Source: Patiria miniata (lineage: Eukaryota > Echinodermata > Asteroidea > Valvatida > Asterinidae). From it: 64,000 nt of DNA. Positions within the stretch are counted from its first letter, which is position 1; each line of letters starts with the position of its first letter. The notes under the pieces were generated by a model. It was given only the letters and a program-made list of their open reading frames with translations. It was not told the DNA's origin and made no database searches. A program made the translations under genes and the position numbers. Shown here piece after piece: positions 45,255 through 56,109 of this stretch. Location: contig NW_024037055.1 of NCBI RefSeq assembly GCF_015706575.1, positions 12,810,262 through 12,874,261 on the forward strand, read 5' to 3'.

Positions 45255-47760
45255 ATGGATGCACAATCTGAAGCAGCCTACCAACGGCCTGATGACCCTA
45301 CCACGATGTAACAATCTGAAGCAGCCTACCAACAGACTGATGTCCCCAGCACAATGCAACAATATGAAGCAGCCTGCCAACGGACTGATGTCCCCACCAC
45401 GATGCAACAATCTGCAGGAGCTTGCCAATGGCCTGATGTCCCTACCACGATGCAACAATCTGAAGCAGCCTACCAACAGACTGATGTCCCCACCACAATG
45501 CAACAATATGAAGCAGCCTGCCAACGGACTGATGTCCCCACCACGATGCAACAATCTGCAGCAGCCTGCCAATGGACTAATGTCCCCACCACGATGCAAC
45601 AATCTGCAGCAGCCTACCAATGGCCTGATGTCCCTACCACGATGCAACAATCTGCAGCAGCCTGCCAATGGACTAATGTCCCCACCACGATGCAACAATC
45701 TGCAGCAGCCTGCCAATGGACTAATGTCCCCACCACGATGCAACAATCTGCAGCAGCCTGCCAATGGACTAATGTCCCCACCACGATGCAACAATCTGAA
45801 GCAGCCTGCCAATGGCCTGATGTCCCTACCACGATGCAACAATCTGAAGCAGCCTACCAACAGACTGATGTCCCCAGCACATTGCAACAATATGAAGCAG
45901 CCTGCCAACGGACTGATGTCCCCACCACGATGCAACAATCTGCAGCAGCCTGCCAATGGACTAATGTCCCCACCACGATGCAACAATCTGCAGCAGCCTG
46001 CCAATGGACTAATGTCCAAACCACGATGCAACAATCTGCAGCAGCCTACCAAGCGACTTATGTCCCTTCCATGATGCAACAATCTGCAGCAGCCAGCCAA
46101 CGGACTTATGTCACAACCACGATGCAACAATCTGCAGCAGCCTTCCAACGGCCTTATGTCCCTACCACGATGCAACAATCTGCACCAGCCTACCAATGGC
46201 CTTATGTCCCTTCCATGATGCAACAATCTGCAGCAGCCTACCAACAGACTTATAGCCCAACCATGATGCAACAATCTGCAGCAGCCTACCAACGGCCTAA
46301 TGTCCCCACCACAATGCAACAATCTGAAGCAGCATACCAACGGACTGATGTCCCTACCACGATGCAACAATCTGCAGCAGCCTACCAACGAACTAATGTC
46401 CCAACCACGATGCAACAATCTGCAGCAGCTTACCAACGGACTTTGGTCCCCACCACAATGCAACAATCTGCAGCAGCCTACCAACGGACTAATGTCCCTA
46501 CCATGATGCAACAATCTGCAGCAGCCAGCCAACGGACTGATGTCCCAACCATGATGCAACAATCTGCAGTAGCCTACCAACAGACTAATGTCCCCACCAC
46601 GATGCAACAATCTGCAGCAGCCTACCAACGGACTTATGTCCCAACCATCATGAAACAATCTGCAGCAGCCTACCAACAGACTTTTGTCCCGACCACGATG
46701 CAACTTTCTGCAGCAGCCTACCAAGCGACTAATGTCCCCACCACGATGCAACAATCTGCCGCAGCCTACCAACGGACTAATGTCCCTTCCATGACGCAAC
46801 AATCTGAAGCAGCCTACCTGCGGACTTATGTCTCCACCACAATGCAACAATATGAAGCAGCCTGCCAACGGCCTGATGTCCCCACCACAATGCCACAATC
46901 TGCAGCAGTTTACCAACGGACTAATGTCCCTACCACAATGCAACAATCTGCAGCAGCCAGCCAACGGACTGATGTTCCCACCATGATGCAACAATCTGCA
47001 GCAGCCTACCAACGGACTGATGTCCCCACCACGATGCCACAATCTGCAGCAGCTTTCCAACGGACTAATGTCCCTTCCATGATGCAACAACCTGAAGCAG
47101 CCTACCAACAGACTAATTTCCCTTCCATGATGCAACAATCTGCAACAGCCTACCAACGGACTAATGTCCCTTCCATGATGCAACAATCTGAAGCAGCCTA
47201 CCAACAGACTAATGTCCCTTCCATGATGCAACAATCTGCAGCAGCCTACCAACGGTCTAATGTCCCTACCACAATGCAACAATCTGCAGCAGCCTACCAA
47301 CGGTCTAATGTCCCTTCCATGATGCAACAACCTGCAGCAGCCTACCAACGGACTAATGTCCCTTCCATGATGCAACAATCTGGAGCAGCCTACCAACGGA
47401 CTAATGTCCCTACCACAATGCAACAATCTGCAGCAGCCTACCAACGGTCTAATGTCCCTTCCATGATGCAACAACCTGCAGCAGCCTACCAACAGACCAA
47501 TGTCCCTTCCATGATGCAACAATCTGAAGCAGCCAGCCAACGGACTGATGTCCTCACCACGATGGAACAATCTGCAGCAGCCTACCAACGGACTAATGTT
47601 CCTTCCATGATGCAACAATCTGGAGCAGCCTACCAATGGACTAATGTCCCCACCACGATGCCACAATCTGCAGCAGCCTACCGAGGGACTAATGTCCCTT
47701 CCATGATGCAACAATCTGAAGCAGCCTACCAACGGACGAATGTCCCTACCACGATGCAAC
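45255..47760. repeat. 48-bp tandem repeat array (~52 units)
   Basis: Unit GCAGCCTACCAACGGACTAA plus TGTCCCTACCACGATGCAACAATCTGCA (two adjoining parts). Units drift in composition along the array: TGCCAATGGACT types predominate from 45540 to 46030, CTTCCATGATGC types after 46980. The array is stop-free over most of its length in at least one frame on each strand. Confidence 0.95.
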
Positions 47761-47787
47761 AGGAGGCTCAGGTACCTGCTGCATTAG
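45354..47787 (+). CDS. Long exon of 16-residue tandem repeats (possible N terminus of NLR2)
   Basis: An open frame made of about 50 copies of a 48-bp repeat encoding Q-Q-S-A-A-A-Y-Q-R-T-N-V-P-T-T-M. Between units, Pro (CCT/CCC/CCA), Thr (ACG/ACA) and Ala (GCC/GCT) codons vary at silent third positions, while Tyr/Cys/Ser/Phe and Arg/Trp/Gln vary at particular sites, so this plus frame is the best coding candidate. The exon can end at TTAG|GTAAGC (47787), in phase 1 like all NLR exons here. An upstream in-frame ATG at 45255 has an excellent context (AACCATGG), but TAA at 45309 interrupts the first full unit, so the start is placed at 45354 only provisionally. The product would be Gln/Ala/Tyr/Pro-rich and disordered. 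Joining to NLR2 is inferred from phase and order. It could also be a non-coding minisatellite. Confidence 0.45.
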
Positions 47788-47806
47788 GTAAGCAGGTAGT
47801 AGCTAT

Positions 47807-50024
47807 ACACGGTGAGTAAAAAAAACAGAGGAAACCCAAATGGTGCCCCTATTTAAAAAAAAAAAAGTACTGCATGTAGTGCTTTTCAGATCTAGGATAT
47901 GAAAGCCCAATTAATAAGTTTTTATTCAGTGATAGGACCATTCAAATTGCTCATGTACCGGTACTTTTCCAGGTTTAGGAATTTTGAAGGCAAACACCAA
48001 TTTTTAAGCTTTTCCACAGATCACAAAGGTTAGTGATGTTTTAGCAAAACGAAAACTATTCCCATATCAAACACATCAGAACATTCTCATAACCATGGTA
48101 ACTGGCACTAATCAGGCGCGGATCCAGGGGTGGGCCGCGGGGGCACGTGCCCCCCGTCAAATTAAGTTTAAAAAAATGAATAAAACGGGGAAAAAGGGGG
48201 GAAGGTGAGAGAAATGGAGGGAAGGAGGAGGGCAACCTCCACGCGCTTTAAAGGAGTCCAAAACATGTCCGTTTCCGTAGAACATTTCCGTAGAAATTGT
48301 TATCTTATTGATAAACTAAAAAATTAAACTTGATACAAAACATTAGAAAGCACCCTTGCAAAAGTTTACAGACTAAGTCTATACAATTCCGTTTCAAAAA
48401 TAAAATGCACGAAAATAATTATGCAGACGAAAATGGTTATCAAGTGAAAAACAGAAGAAACTTAAAAGTCTTGTTAATGCAAGAGCATATATTAATCCAT
48501 TGAAAAAAATCCTTATTTAACTTAAAACATTTTGCTCAAATAACTCGAGATAGGGGCCAGGAATCGCCTCAGATTGCACCACAGAGCAGCTAGTTATCAA
48601 AAAAATTCACGGGGCCCTTAAGCGGGCCCCGGACCCCACGCCGTAAGACATTCGCGCTCCGCATTAGTCCTCGGGTCATGATGTCCCTACGCATCCTTAA
48701 AACAGTTTACAAACTAATGCTATCCAATTCCTTTTCAAAAATAACATGCAGGAAATTGATTATGCAGTCAAAAATACTTGGTTATCAAGTGAAGAACAGA
48801 AGAAACTTAAAAGGCTTGTATTAAAATACGAGGGAACAATTTTCAACTAATGAACCAAAAATAAAGAAAACCGCAAACCGAAGCGATAATGAAAAAAAAA
48901 TCCTCATAATCTTCACAAGATTTTGCTGAAATGGGGCAGGGAATCGCCTCAGTTTGCACCACAAAGAATGCATAGAATCAAAAATTTCCCGGTGCCCTTC
49001 AGTGGGCCCCGAACCCCACGCCTTAAGACATTCGTGCTCCGCGTTCGAATTAGTCCGTGGAGCAAATGCCCCAGCGCATCGTTGCAACAGTTTACAACCT
49101 AAGTCAATGCTATTCCTCTTTTTTTTTTGTAAATACAATGCAAGAAATTTTTGAAGACGAAAATACATGGTTTGCAACTTTGAAGTACACAGTAGCTTAA
49201 AATGTGTAAAAACAAGAGTATATTTTAAAAAGTTCTTATAAGCTTAGCAACTTTTGCTCAAACAATTCAGGGGGAAACGGGCCAGGAATCGCCTAAGATT
49301 GCACCACAGAGCATCTAGAATCCAAAATTTCCCGGGGCCCTTAAGCGGGCCCCGGACCCCACGCCGTATTGGCTTCGCGCTCCGCGCTCGCCTTATTCAT
49401 CAGAGCAAATGCTCTAAAAGTGGGCCCCCCGTCTAAAAAAATCCTGGATCCGCGCCTGCTAATCATAACATTTATTGAGTGTTGAAACATACATGTACAT
49501 GTATGAGTTATCGACAAGAAATATCGTACAAATACTGTTCAAATCACTTTTGCGAATCAGTATTTGTGGCGTTTGGCTGTACATGTACATGTTTATCAGA
49601 AGTTGGCTGGCAAATTTTGCATTTTGAAAATGTCAACATTCGGCAAAAATACACCTGGTGCGAAGTGGTTAAAATATGAGGCTTTATACTGTCAATAGTT
49701 TATTGTTTTGCCCTAGCTGCCTTCTTCTGGGCTACCCCAGAGATTGGGATTAATTATTCTGATATCATTTTCAGGATGCGACATGGTTCATTTTTAATAC
49801 TGAAATATCACATGCCAAATGTGATTCGTGGACAAGGTTAAAAACGGTGTTTGTCTTCAAAATTCCATAACTGGAAAAGTGCATGAGCGATTTGAATGTT
49901 TCTTTCACTAACAGAAAGCTTAGTAATTTAGCTTTCATATCCTAGATCTGGAAAGTGCTACATGCACAACTTCTTCAAAAAATAGGGGGCGCCATTTGGG
50001 TTTCTTTTTTTTTACTCACCCTGT
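47807..50024. mobile_element. ACAGGGTGAGT-family TIR element (2.2 kb), host to a nested insertion
   Basis: Left ACACGGTGAGTAAAAAAAAC and right TTTTTACTCACCCTGT; arms of ~150 bp share AAACCCAAATGG.GCCCC, GATCTAGGATATGAAAGC and ATTCAAAT.GCTCATG. Nested within is 48113-49458. The right junction is homologous to that of 11983-12600; the left junction is not. Confidence 0.72.
48113..49458. mobile_element. Nested TIR element with CAGGCGCGGATCCAGG ends
   Basis: CAGGCGCGGATCCAGG and CCTGGATCCGCGCCTG are perfect inverses with CTAAT directly outside both ends. Inside are three diverged copies of the GGGGCCCTTAAGCGGGCCCC plus CCCACGCC module (near 48540-48650, 48935-49025, 49270-49370), as in 27966-28818. 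Confidence 0.75.
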
Positions 50025-50205
50025 AGTTGCTTGTAGTCGGTTTTGAACCTTTTAATAGTGGAGGGGCATTTACCACCCTCCCCCTCCCCACCTCACCTGA
50101 AGATTTAAGACATGCATGTACCGGTAGATGTAGCCTGGTATTTCTTGTACTTCTTTGTCTATTATCGGTCAGATTGAATAAAAAATGTTTTTCTTCTATG
50201 AAAGG

Positions 50206-53200
50206 TACGGAGCCCATAAAGGGACATTCAATATTATTTTTTGTAATCTTGTGCACACGAAATAATATCTCATGCGCACGACATAATTATATATAAGGAG
50301 CTAGCTGGCTGCACGTGGCGTGCACAAAATCAGATGACTTTATTTGTAACGAAAGCAGTGTGTTTATTTGGGAGGGGGCGTAATCATCAATGCAGCCACT
50401 ACGTTTCATGTCAAGTCAGATAGATGGGGATTTTTGATTAATTTTGTAAGACGGCCTTTTTGAGAGAGAGAAGTGTTTAAATAGCTAAAAATTCTTAAGA
50501 TGGAATTTGCGCCCCGGGGGTTTATACGTCGGTGAAGGGCCAAACTTATGTTTTATAGCTAAGAAAATAACAAGGAATTAAGAACTGTTACATGTATGTG
50601 CAGGTAAACTTGGGGAATAATCAATTGATATAGTTTTATTGTTGGGAAAACTTCAAGAAAATTAAAGGTCTCATCAGCACACACAATATTCAAACCAGCG
50701 TACATTGCCAAGCCACAATTGCCACGCTCTCTTGCAGATCTGTCCAATTTCGTAAAATTTGCAAAAAGCGTAAAAATGACGCAAAGATAATCTCTTGAGC
50801 TGAAGGCTTAAAAAGTATGCTTTAACATGTTAAATGGTAAAAACCTGTCGGACAATCAGCTGTCAAACATTGAACTGATTGTTCTAGCTGGGTGGGGCCT
50901 TAGCCTTATTCCCATCCTTAGAAAACCTAAAAGGTCTACCATCCTTAGAAAACCTAAAAGGTCTACCATCTTTCGCCATTCCACTAGTGGCTAGGCCATG
51001 ACTTTGTCAGTGGGTTATGGGGGGCCCGTGGGGTACCACAAGTTTATGAGTGGGTACCAAGGACGGACCCAACAACTTTTCCCCCAAATTTCCATGCCAA
51101 GGGCTTCAAATTCGAAGATGGGAGGGGGGGGGGGCGGGCTCTTTTAACGATAGAAAGCACTCTTCACTCTTTTTTCCTATTAATTTATTGTCATTTCATA
51201 CAGCCGTGCGGCTCAGGGAAGACAAAAATAGTAATTGACATTCATCTTAAGTGTAATAACTCACAAAATCCTTTAAAAAATACACTTCCTTGACAAGCTG
51301 GATATTTAGATTTTTCTGCCCAAAATCGCAAAAATCATGTGCACTCAAAACAATGAATTGTGACGATCATGACCCAAAGTTACAAGCTAAAATATTCCAT
51401 AATCGGTTCCTACCCAAGCCATAAAGTATATAATCTTGATCCACAATAAGTGTGCTTTCATGTGATATATAGATACCCACCAAGATCTCCTCAGAGAGTA
51501 TTTTATGAAAGGTTTTCTCAGGTCGAGGCCTAGTCTGTTCCAGCTGATTTGAAAAAGGAACGCTGCAACACAGTAAGACGCAAGGGCGCCCTCTGGGCAA
51601 TAAGGCGATAAATAAAATTACACACCTCTACACATCAATAAAACTAAATTCAATTGATGATTTCCTGAAGTTTGCATGCACATACCGGTTCTTCCTCTAT
51701 TTACTCAACATAAAACACTTATCTTTCTCAATAAAGGCCAAGTCATTGCAAGTTTGACAAAATTAATCATGAAAGCGGCCCCCCCCCCAAAAAAAATCCC
51801 CGTCCTAACTGACTTGACATGTACTGTATAGTGCCTGCATTATTACACCCCCTCCCAATAAACATGCTGCTGTCATTTCACACAAACTCACAGCTTTGCA
51901 GCTAAGGTCCTGGCAAACATCTTGACTCCATTCTTTGGGAACACGTTGCATCACATCAAGAACAGTGCTGATTTTGTGAACAAGATTGCGGACCTCGAAG
52001 TTCCACCAGGTCGCAAAATTGTGCCGTATACGACGTGACTGCATTGTTCACAAGCATCCCTGTTAAAGACGCGGTCAGGGTGGTCATGCAGACACACACT
52101 CGAAACTGACGACTCTCCCCATACCTGCACCCAAATGACGGTTGAGCAGATCATTGAGATGCTGGTCTTCTGTTTGGACACTACATATACTTTGTGTATG
52201 ACGGCACGTACTACCAGCAAACACATATGGAACTGAAATGGGTTCCCCAGTATCCCCACTGGTCGCCCAAAGTACACTGAGGATTTCAAACGTCGAGCGT
52301 TGTCAACTGCTCCTACCCCTCCAAATCAGTGGTACGTATACCGCTATGTGGACGATACCTTTGTGGAGATACAGGAGTTAGCAATCCAAGGTTTCACCCG
52401 ACTCATAAACAGCCTTGATCCCAACATCAGGTTTACTAATGGAACCTGAGACAGATTCCAAACTTCCGTTCCTAGACACCTGCTCCCACATCAAAAGTGA
52501 CGGATCCACTAAAGTAACTGTCTACAGGAAGCCGACTCACACCGACCAATATTTGAACTTTGGGTCCAATCACCATCTGGCACACAAAAGGTCCGTGGTT
52601 CACACTCCTAATTTGCCACCGGATCGACCAAGTCATCACAGAAGAGGAGGACAGCGAGACTGAACTTAACCACGTCAAAAACCCTCTCACTGCCAACGGG
52701 TACCAACTGTGGGCATTCAAGATCCCTAAAAAGAAACCAACAACTGGAGCTGCCTCTAAGACGACCACCAATGCAAAGCAACAACCTATGGCCATTCTCC
52801 CATACATCCGAGGTCTGTCTGAACAGCTGGAGTGTGTGTTTCATGAACACAGTGTCACGGTAGCACGTCAACCGTTCAACATTCTTCGCTCCCAGTTGAT
52901 CAGCCTGAAAGACAATTTAGACTCCAGACCTCAAGAAATGTGGCCTCGTATACCAGATGGCGTGTGATGGCTATGAAGACAATTATATCGGGAAAACAGC
53001 TCGCACTCTGCAGACCCGATCCCACTGACAGCAGTTGGTGAACATAACCCAGGACATAGCATCTCCGTGGACAATGTTAAGATCATCGCCAGGGAGGACG
53101 ACCTCTGGAAAAGCAAAATCTGCGAAGCTGTGAAAATCTGCAAGCACCGCCCCCATATGAACAGAGATGGAGGGTACAAGCTGGCCCACATGTATGACCA

Positions 53201-53454
53201 CCTCCTGTCATGTGACCAAGCTTGGTCACGTGACGGGTCCTGTGAGGGCCTCAACAACACCAGTTGACAAAGACACCGTGATGGTGTCACAAGCTCCTGA
53301 TACGAGCTCTGTAACTCAAGTCCCAAAAAAGTCATCTATTATTTACTCGTCCAATTTTGTTATGACATATTTATGACATATATTTTGTTATGACATTTTT
53401 ATATCGTGCACACGAGATAAAAGAAATATTGAATGTCCCTTTAGGGGCTCCGTA
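50206..53454. mobile_element. 3.2-kb TIR element inserted in NLR2 segment B
   Basis: Ends TACGGAGCCCATAAAGGGAC and GTCCCTTTAGGGGCTCCGTA continue as ~45-bp inverted arms; GAAAGG lies directly outside both (50200-50205, 53455-53460). NLR1 lacks it, so it is a later insertion. It carries a Penelope-like relic in its right half. Confidence 0.78.
51850..53270 (+). pseudogene. Penelope-like element relic (reverse transcriptase plus GIY-YIG-like region)
   Basis: Across frames the plus strand reads G-N-T-L-H-H-I-K-N-S-A-D-F-V-N-K, then Y-V-D-D-T-F-V-E-I-Q (52333-52380; catalytic YVDD box), then [26 protein letters not shown] and finally Y-I-G-K-T-A-R-T-L-Q-T-R (about 52985-53020). This order is that of Penelope-like reverse transcriptases with a C-terminal GIY-YIG endonuclease. 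Several frameshifts and stops show it is dead. It lies inside a TIR element, an unusual context. Confidence 0.85.
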
Positions 53455-53548
53455 GAAAGGCAATGTTTAAGTACAGATGACAAATAGAGATGGAAATTAG
53501 TACAGGCATCATTTTTGTTGGCCGTTAATTCCTGCTTCTAAATTGTAG

Positions 53549-53671
53549 ATTCCCCACAACGAAGTGGAACCATCGGAAACAGCGGCACAATCAGTGGCAG
53601 CAACAACCCTATCATTGTTGGTTCAAGTGCAGTTAATATTAATAATTACAACTTCCCGTTGGAGGGACCAG
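53549..53671 (+). CDS. NLR2 exon, Gly/Ile/Val/Asn-rich (paralog of NLR1 exon 3)
   Basis: Phase 1-1 exon of 123 nt with acceptor AAATTGTAG and donor GGACCAG|GTAAAT. It encodes GTISGSNNPIIVGSSAVNI followed by Asn-rich residues and NFPLEGP. It aligns codon by codon with 12871-12978; the length difference is exactly five codons, so the frame is preserved. The repeated I-x-G-S-N-N / I-V-G-S pattern resembles short beta-arch or RHIM-like amyloid motifs; this is only a resemblance. In this locus it precedes the Pro-rich exon, whereas in NLR1 it follows it. Confidence 0.72.
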
Positions 53672-53886
53672 GTAAATATAATTTTGTTTGTTAAGATAAA
53701 AATAATTTGATTCAAGTGTAAATATATACATATTTTTAGGGGGGGGGGGTTGATATACATGTACTACATAAACACGGTCACAAAAGACCGATTGTCATCA
53801 CTTATCAGTTATGCGAGCTAGAGAGTCAGGGTTCGTACATCGCGATTGACTTCAACTTATCTTCAATCAGAATTGCAATAACCAGA

Positions 53887-55650
53887 TTTCTTGGCTCTGC
53901 TACCACAGAATGCCGCATTTATGATCACAATTTTGTGCTAACCGTGCTAGCACAAAACTTCTGTGCTCAATTAACCCTGTAAGCACAGAATCCTTAAGGC
54001 CTTTTCACACTGTCCAAAATCTCCGGGTTGGAACCAGTTCCAACCCCGAGATTTTTGTCAACCCTTTTCCCACTTCTAAAATTTCAACCTGGTTCCGACC
54101 CGGGTATAGCGTGCTCTAGCCGGATCGAAATCAACCCTGGGAGGGACCAGGGTTGAAAATCTCAACCTGGATCGAAATTGCATTTTTCGTAGTGAACTGT
54201 GTCGAAAATGAAAATGAACCGCCCCGGGTTGAGTGCATAATTAATATTTCCCTCCACCACTATCGCTGACTATCGCCGTCACAAACACCGATCCTGAAAC
54301 AATCGCTCCCTAATTATCATCCAATAATGTATCGGTGTATGGAGCATCCTTTACCGAGTCTGGGCTTGTAGGTATTAGGTCCGCAAAATGTACCCCAAAA
54401 ATGTACATTTCTAATGTTAAATAGAACGAATTGTCTAACGAAATGACCGGAGCCATTTTGGAAATATAGCACACAGCTGCGCTGGTGTCGTACAAAAATC
54501 GGACTCCCAAATTGGATTTGTTTACTCTCTTATTATTGGTCAAACCCTTTCACGTGACAGGTCCTTCTCCTAATAGGCATGCGCAATACTACCAATGAGT
54601 CCGTATTTCACAGAGTAGTAAATTCACGCTGCACACCGGTGTCACGGTCTCACTTCTCCGGCGTGCTAGCTTCTCCGGGTGGATTCGGCGGACAGTTGAG
54701 CACGTTACAGTGCACGTTACATGAGCACGATTCATGCTCATGTGTCCGCTGTGCTTACTTTTCCTCGGGCTGTATTACTGAGGCTATTAATAACACAGTG
54801 AGGGACATCCAAGAATGCGTTATGTAACACTTCCCCCATGGTCTTGCAAGCATTCTGATTTGTGTTCCCAGCGTACGTCATGCATGTGTGTGTGTTCATG
54901 GAGGAATAATTAAGAACGAACTCCTTGGTCCGTGTTCCTTGCTCGTTCGTGGTCCATTTTGTCTTTATTTTTGCAACCATGCGGCTTAAATTAAATGTGC
55001 ATTTCAAGTCTTTTTTGGTTATTGGGAGTTGTGCGCGCCACGAAAATTTTGGATTCCACTGGTAACCTGTAACTATGCATACAAATATCTTATGATATTA
55101 CGTGCACCAGTACAACCCCGAAGAACTCAGCACACAAATAAAGTTGACAAAAAATGTACACCACTGCGCAATTTTGTGCATGCGTGTTGAAGCGAAATTT
55201 CCCTTTCGGAGAAGCTAGCACGCCGGAGAAGTGAGACCGTGACACCGGCCTGTCCGTAAGCCTCGTGCGCGCAGCAGCCGCGTGCGTCGCAATGCATTAT
55301 GGGATTGAGAAAATCATCGCAGCGCCCTGTGCCAAATGCGATCCGTGTCGAGAATTTGTAGTGTGAATTCACTAGGGGCCGTAGCCGGATTGAACGTTAC
55401 ACGGTTCACGTAGCGGCCGTTCCCGTAAAGGACAGTGTGAACGTCGCGTCTCTCCGATCCGTGTCGAAAAATACTCGGGCTGAACCGGGTTGGATCCGGG
55501 TAGGTTTCAACACGGTTCCAAACGGAGATAGTGTGAAAAGGCCTTTAGTTATGGGATGTACGCATGAGCTAACGCATGAAATACGCATAAATAATGTTCT
55601 GCTACAGTATGGATTTTTAGCTAACTGTAAGCAGAGCCAAGAAATTGGGC
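53887..55650. mobile_element. Foldback element inserted in segment C of NLR2 (CCAGA duplication)
   Basis: TTTCTTGGCTCTGC at the left and GCAGAGCCAAGAAA at the right; CCAGA on both sides (53882-53886, 55651-55655). NLR1 shows the empty site with a single CCAGA (near 14559). A second element (53997-55544) is nested within it. Confidence 0.75.
53997..55544. mobile_element. PIF/Harbinger-like nested element (TTA duplication)
   Basis: AGGCCTTTTCACACTGTCC and its inverse ending GTGTGAAAAGGCCT, flanked by TTA on both sides (53994-53996, 55545-55547). Perfect 39-bp internal inverted arms at 54638-54676 and 55208-55246 begin GGTGTCACGGTCTCACTTCT. CpG-rich; no transposase. Confidence 0.75.
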
Positions 55651-56109
55651 CCAGATATGGTGGATCTGCACTTTCTGGTGCATGCATCCACTCCTATTTG
55701 CTTATTTCTGGATAGGGCTGGAAAATTGACTTCTACTTCCGTTACCAACTGACACTAAATTTTACAACCGACCCTAATATTTTTTATTTGTGTAAATGAA
55801 ATAATTTTTGCGAAAAAAAGGCACCTGGTGTAATACTCCATTCAATCAGCACCCAAAAATTAAGAATAAAAATCAGACCTACCGGGAGGGATCCAGTTTT
55901 CGAAAGGTACGTAATTGTTTGCCTTTTAAAATAGTCAAATCTAATATACCCGGTAGCTCCCTTGTTTGAAAGAGGTTTCTAAAGCTTCCAATTCATTTCA
56001 CTCACAATGTTCGTATTGTGGCAACAGAATCCATAAGCAAGACAAATACCAAGATCACTGTTTGTCTATGTTGCCGTTCCCACCAATTATAATAATAACT
56101 TCAACATGC

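Noticed and set aside
45207..47759. 850-codon minus-strand open frame rich in Cys/Arg/Leu opposite the repeat exon
   Set aside because: It is a shadow of the 48-bp tandem repeat, whose length is a multiple of three and which lacks stops in several frames. Its variation between units is not silent in this frame, and no splice or start context was seen.
47812..47817. GTGAGT at 47812 as the main donor of the repeat exon
   Set aside because: It is in phase 1 too, but it belongs to the end of an inserted TIR element; the GTAAGC at 47788 lies before the element and is preferred.
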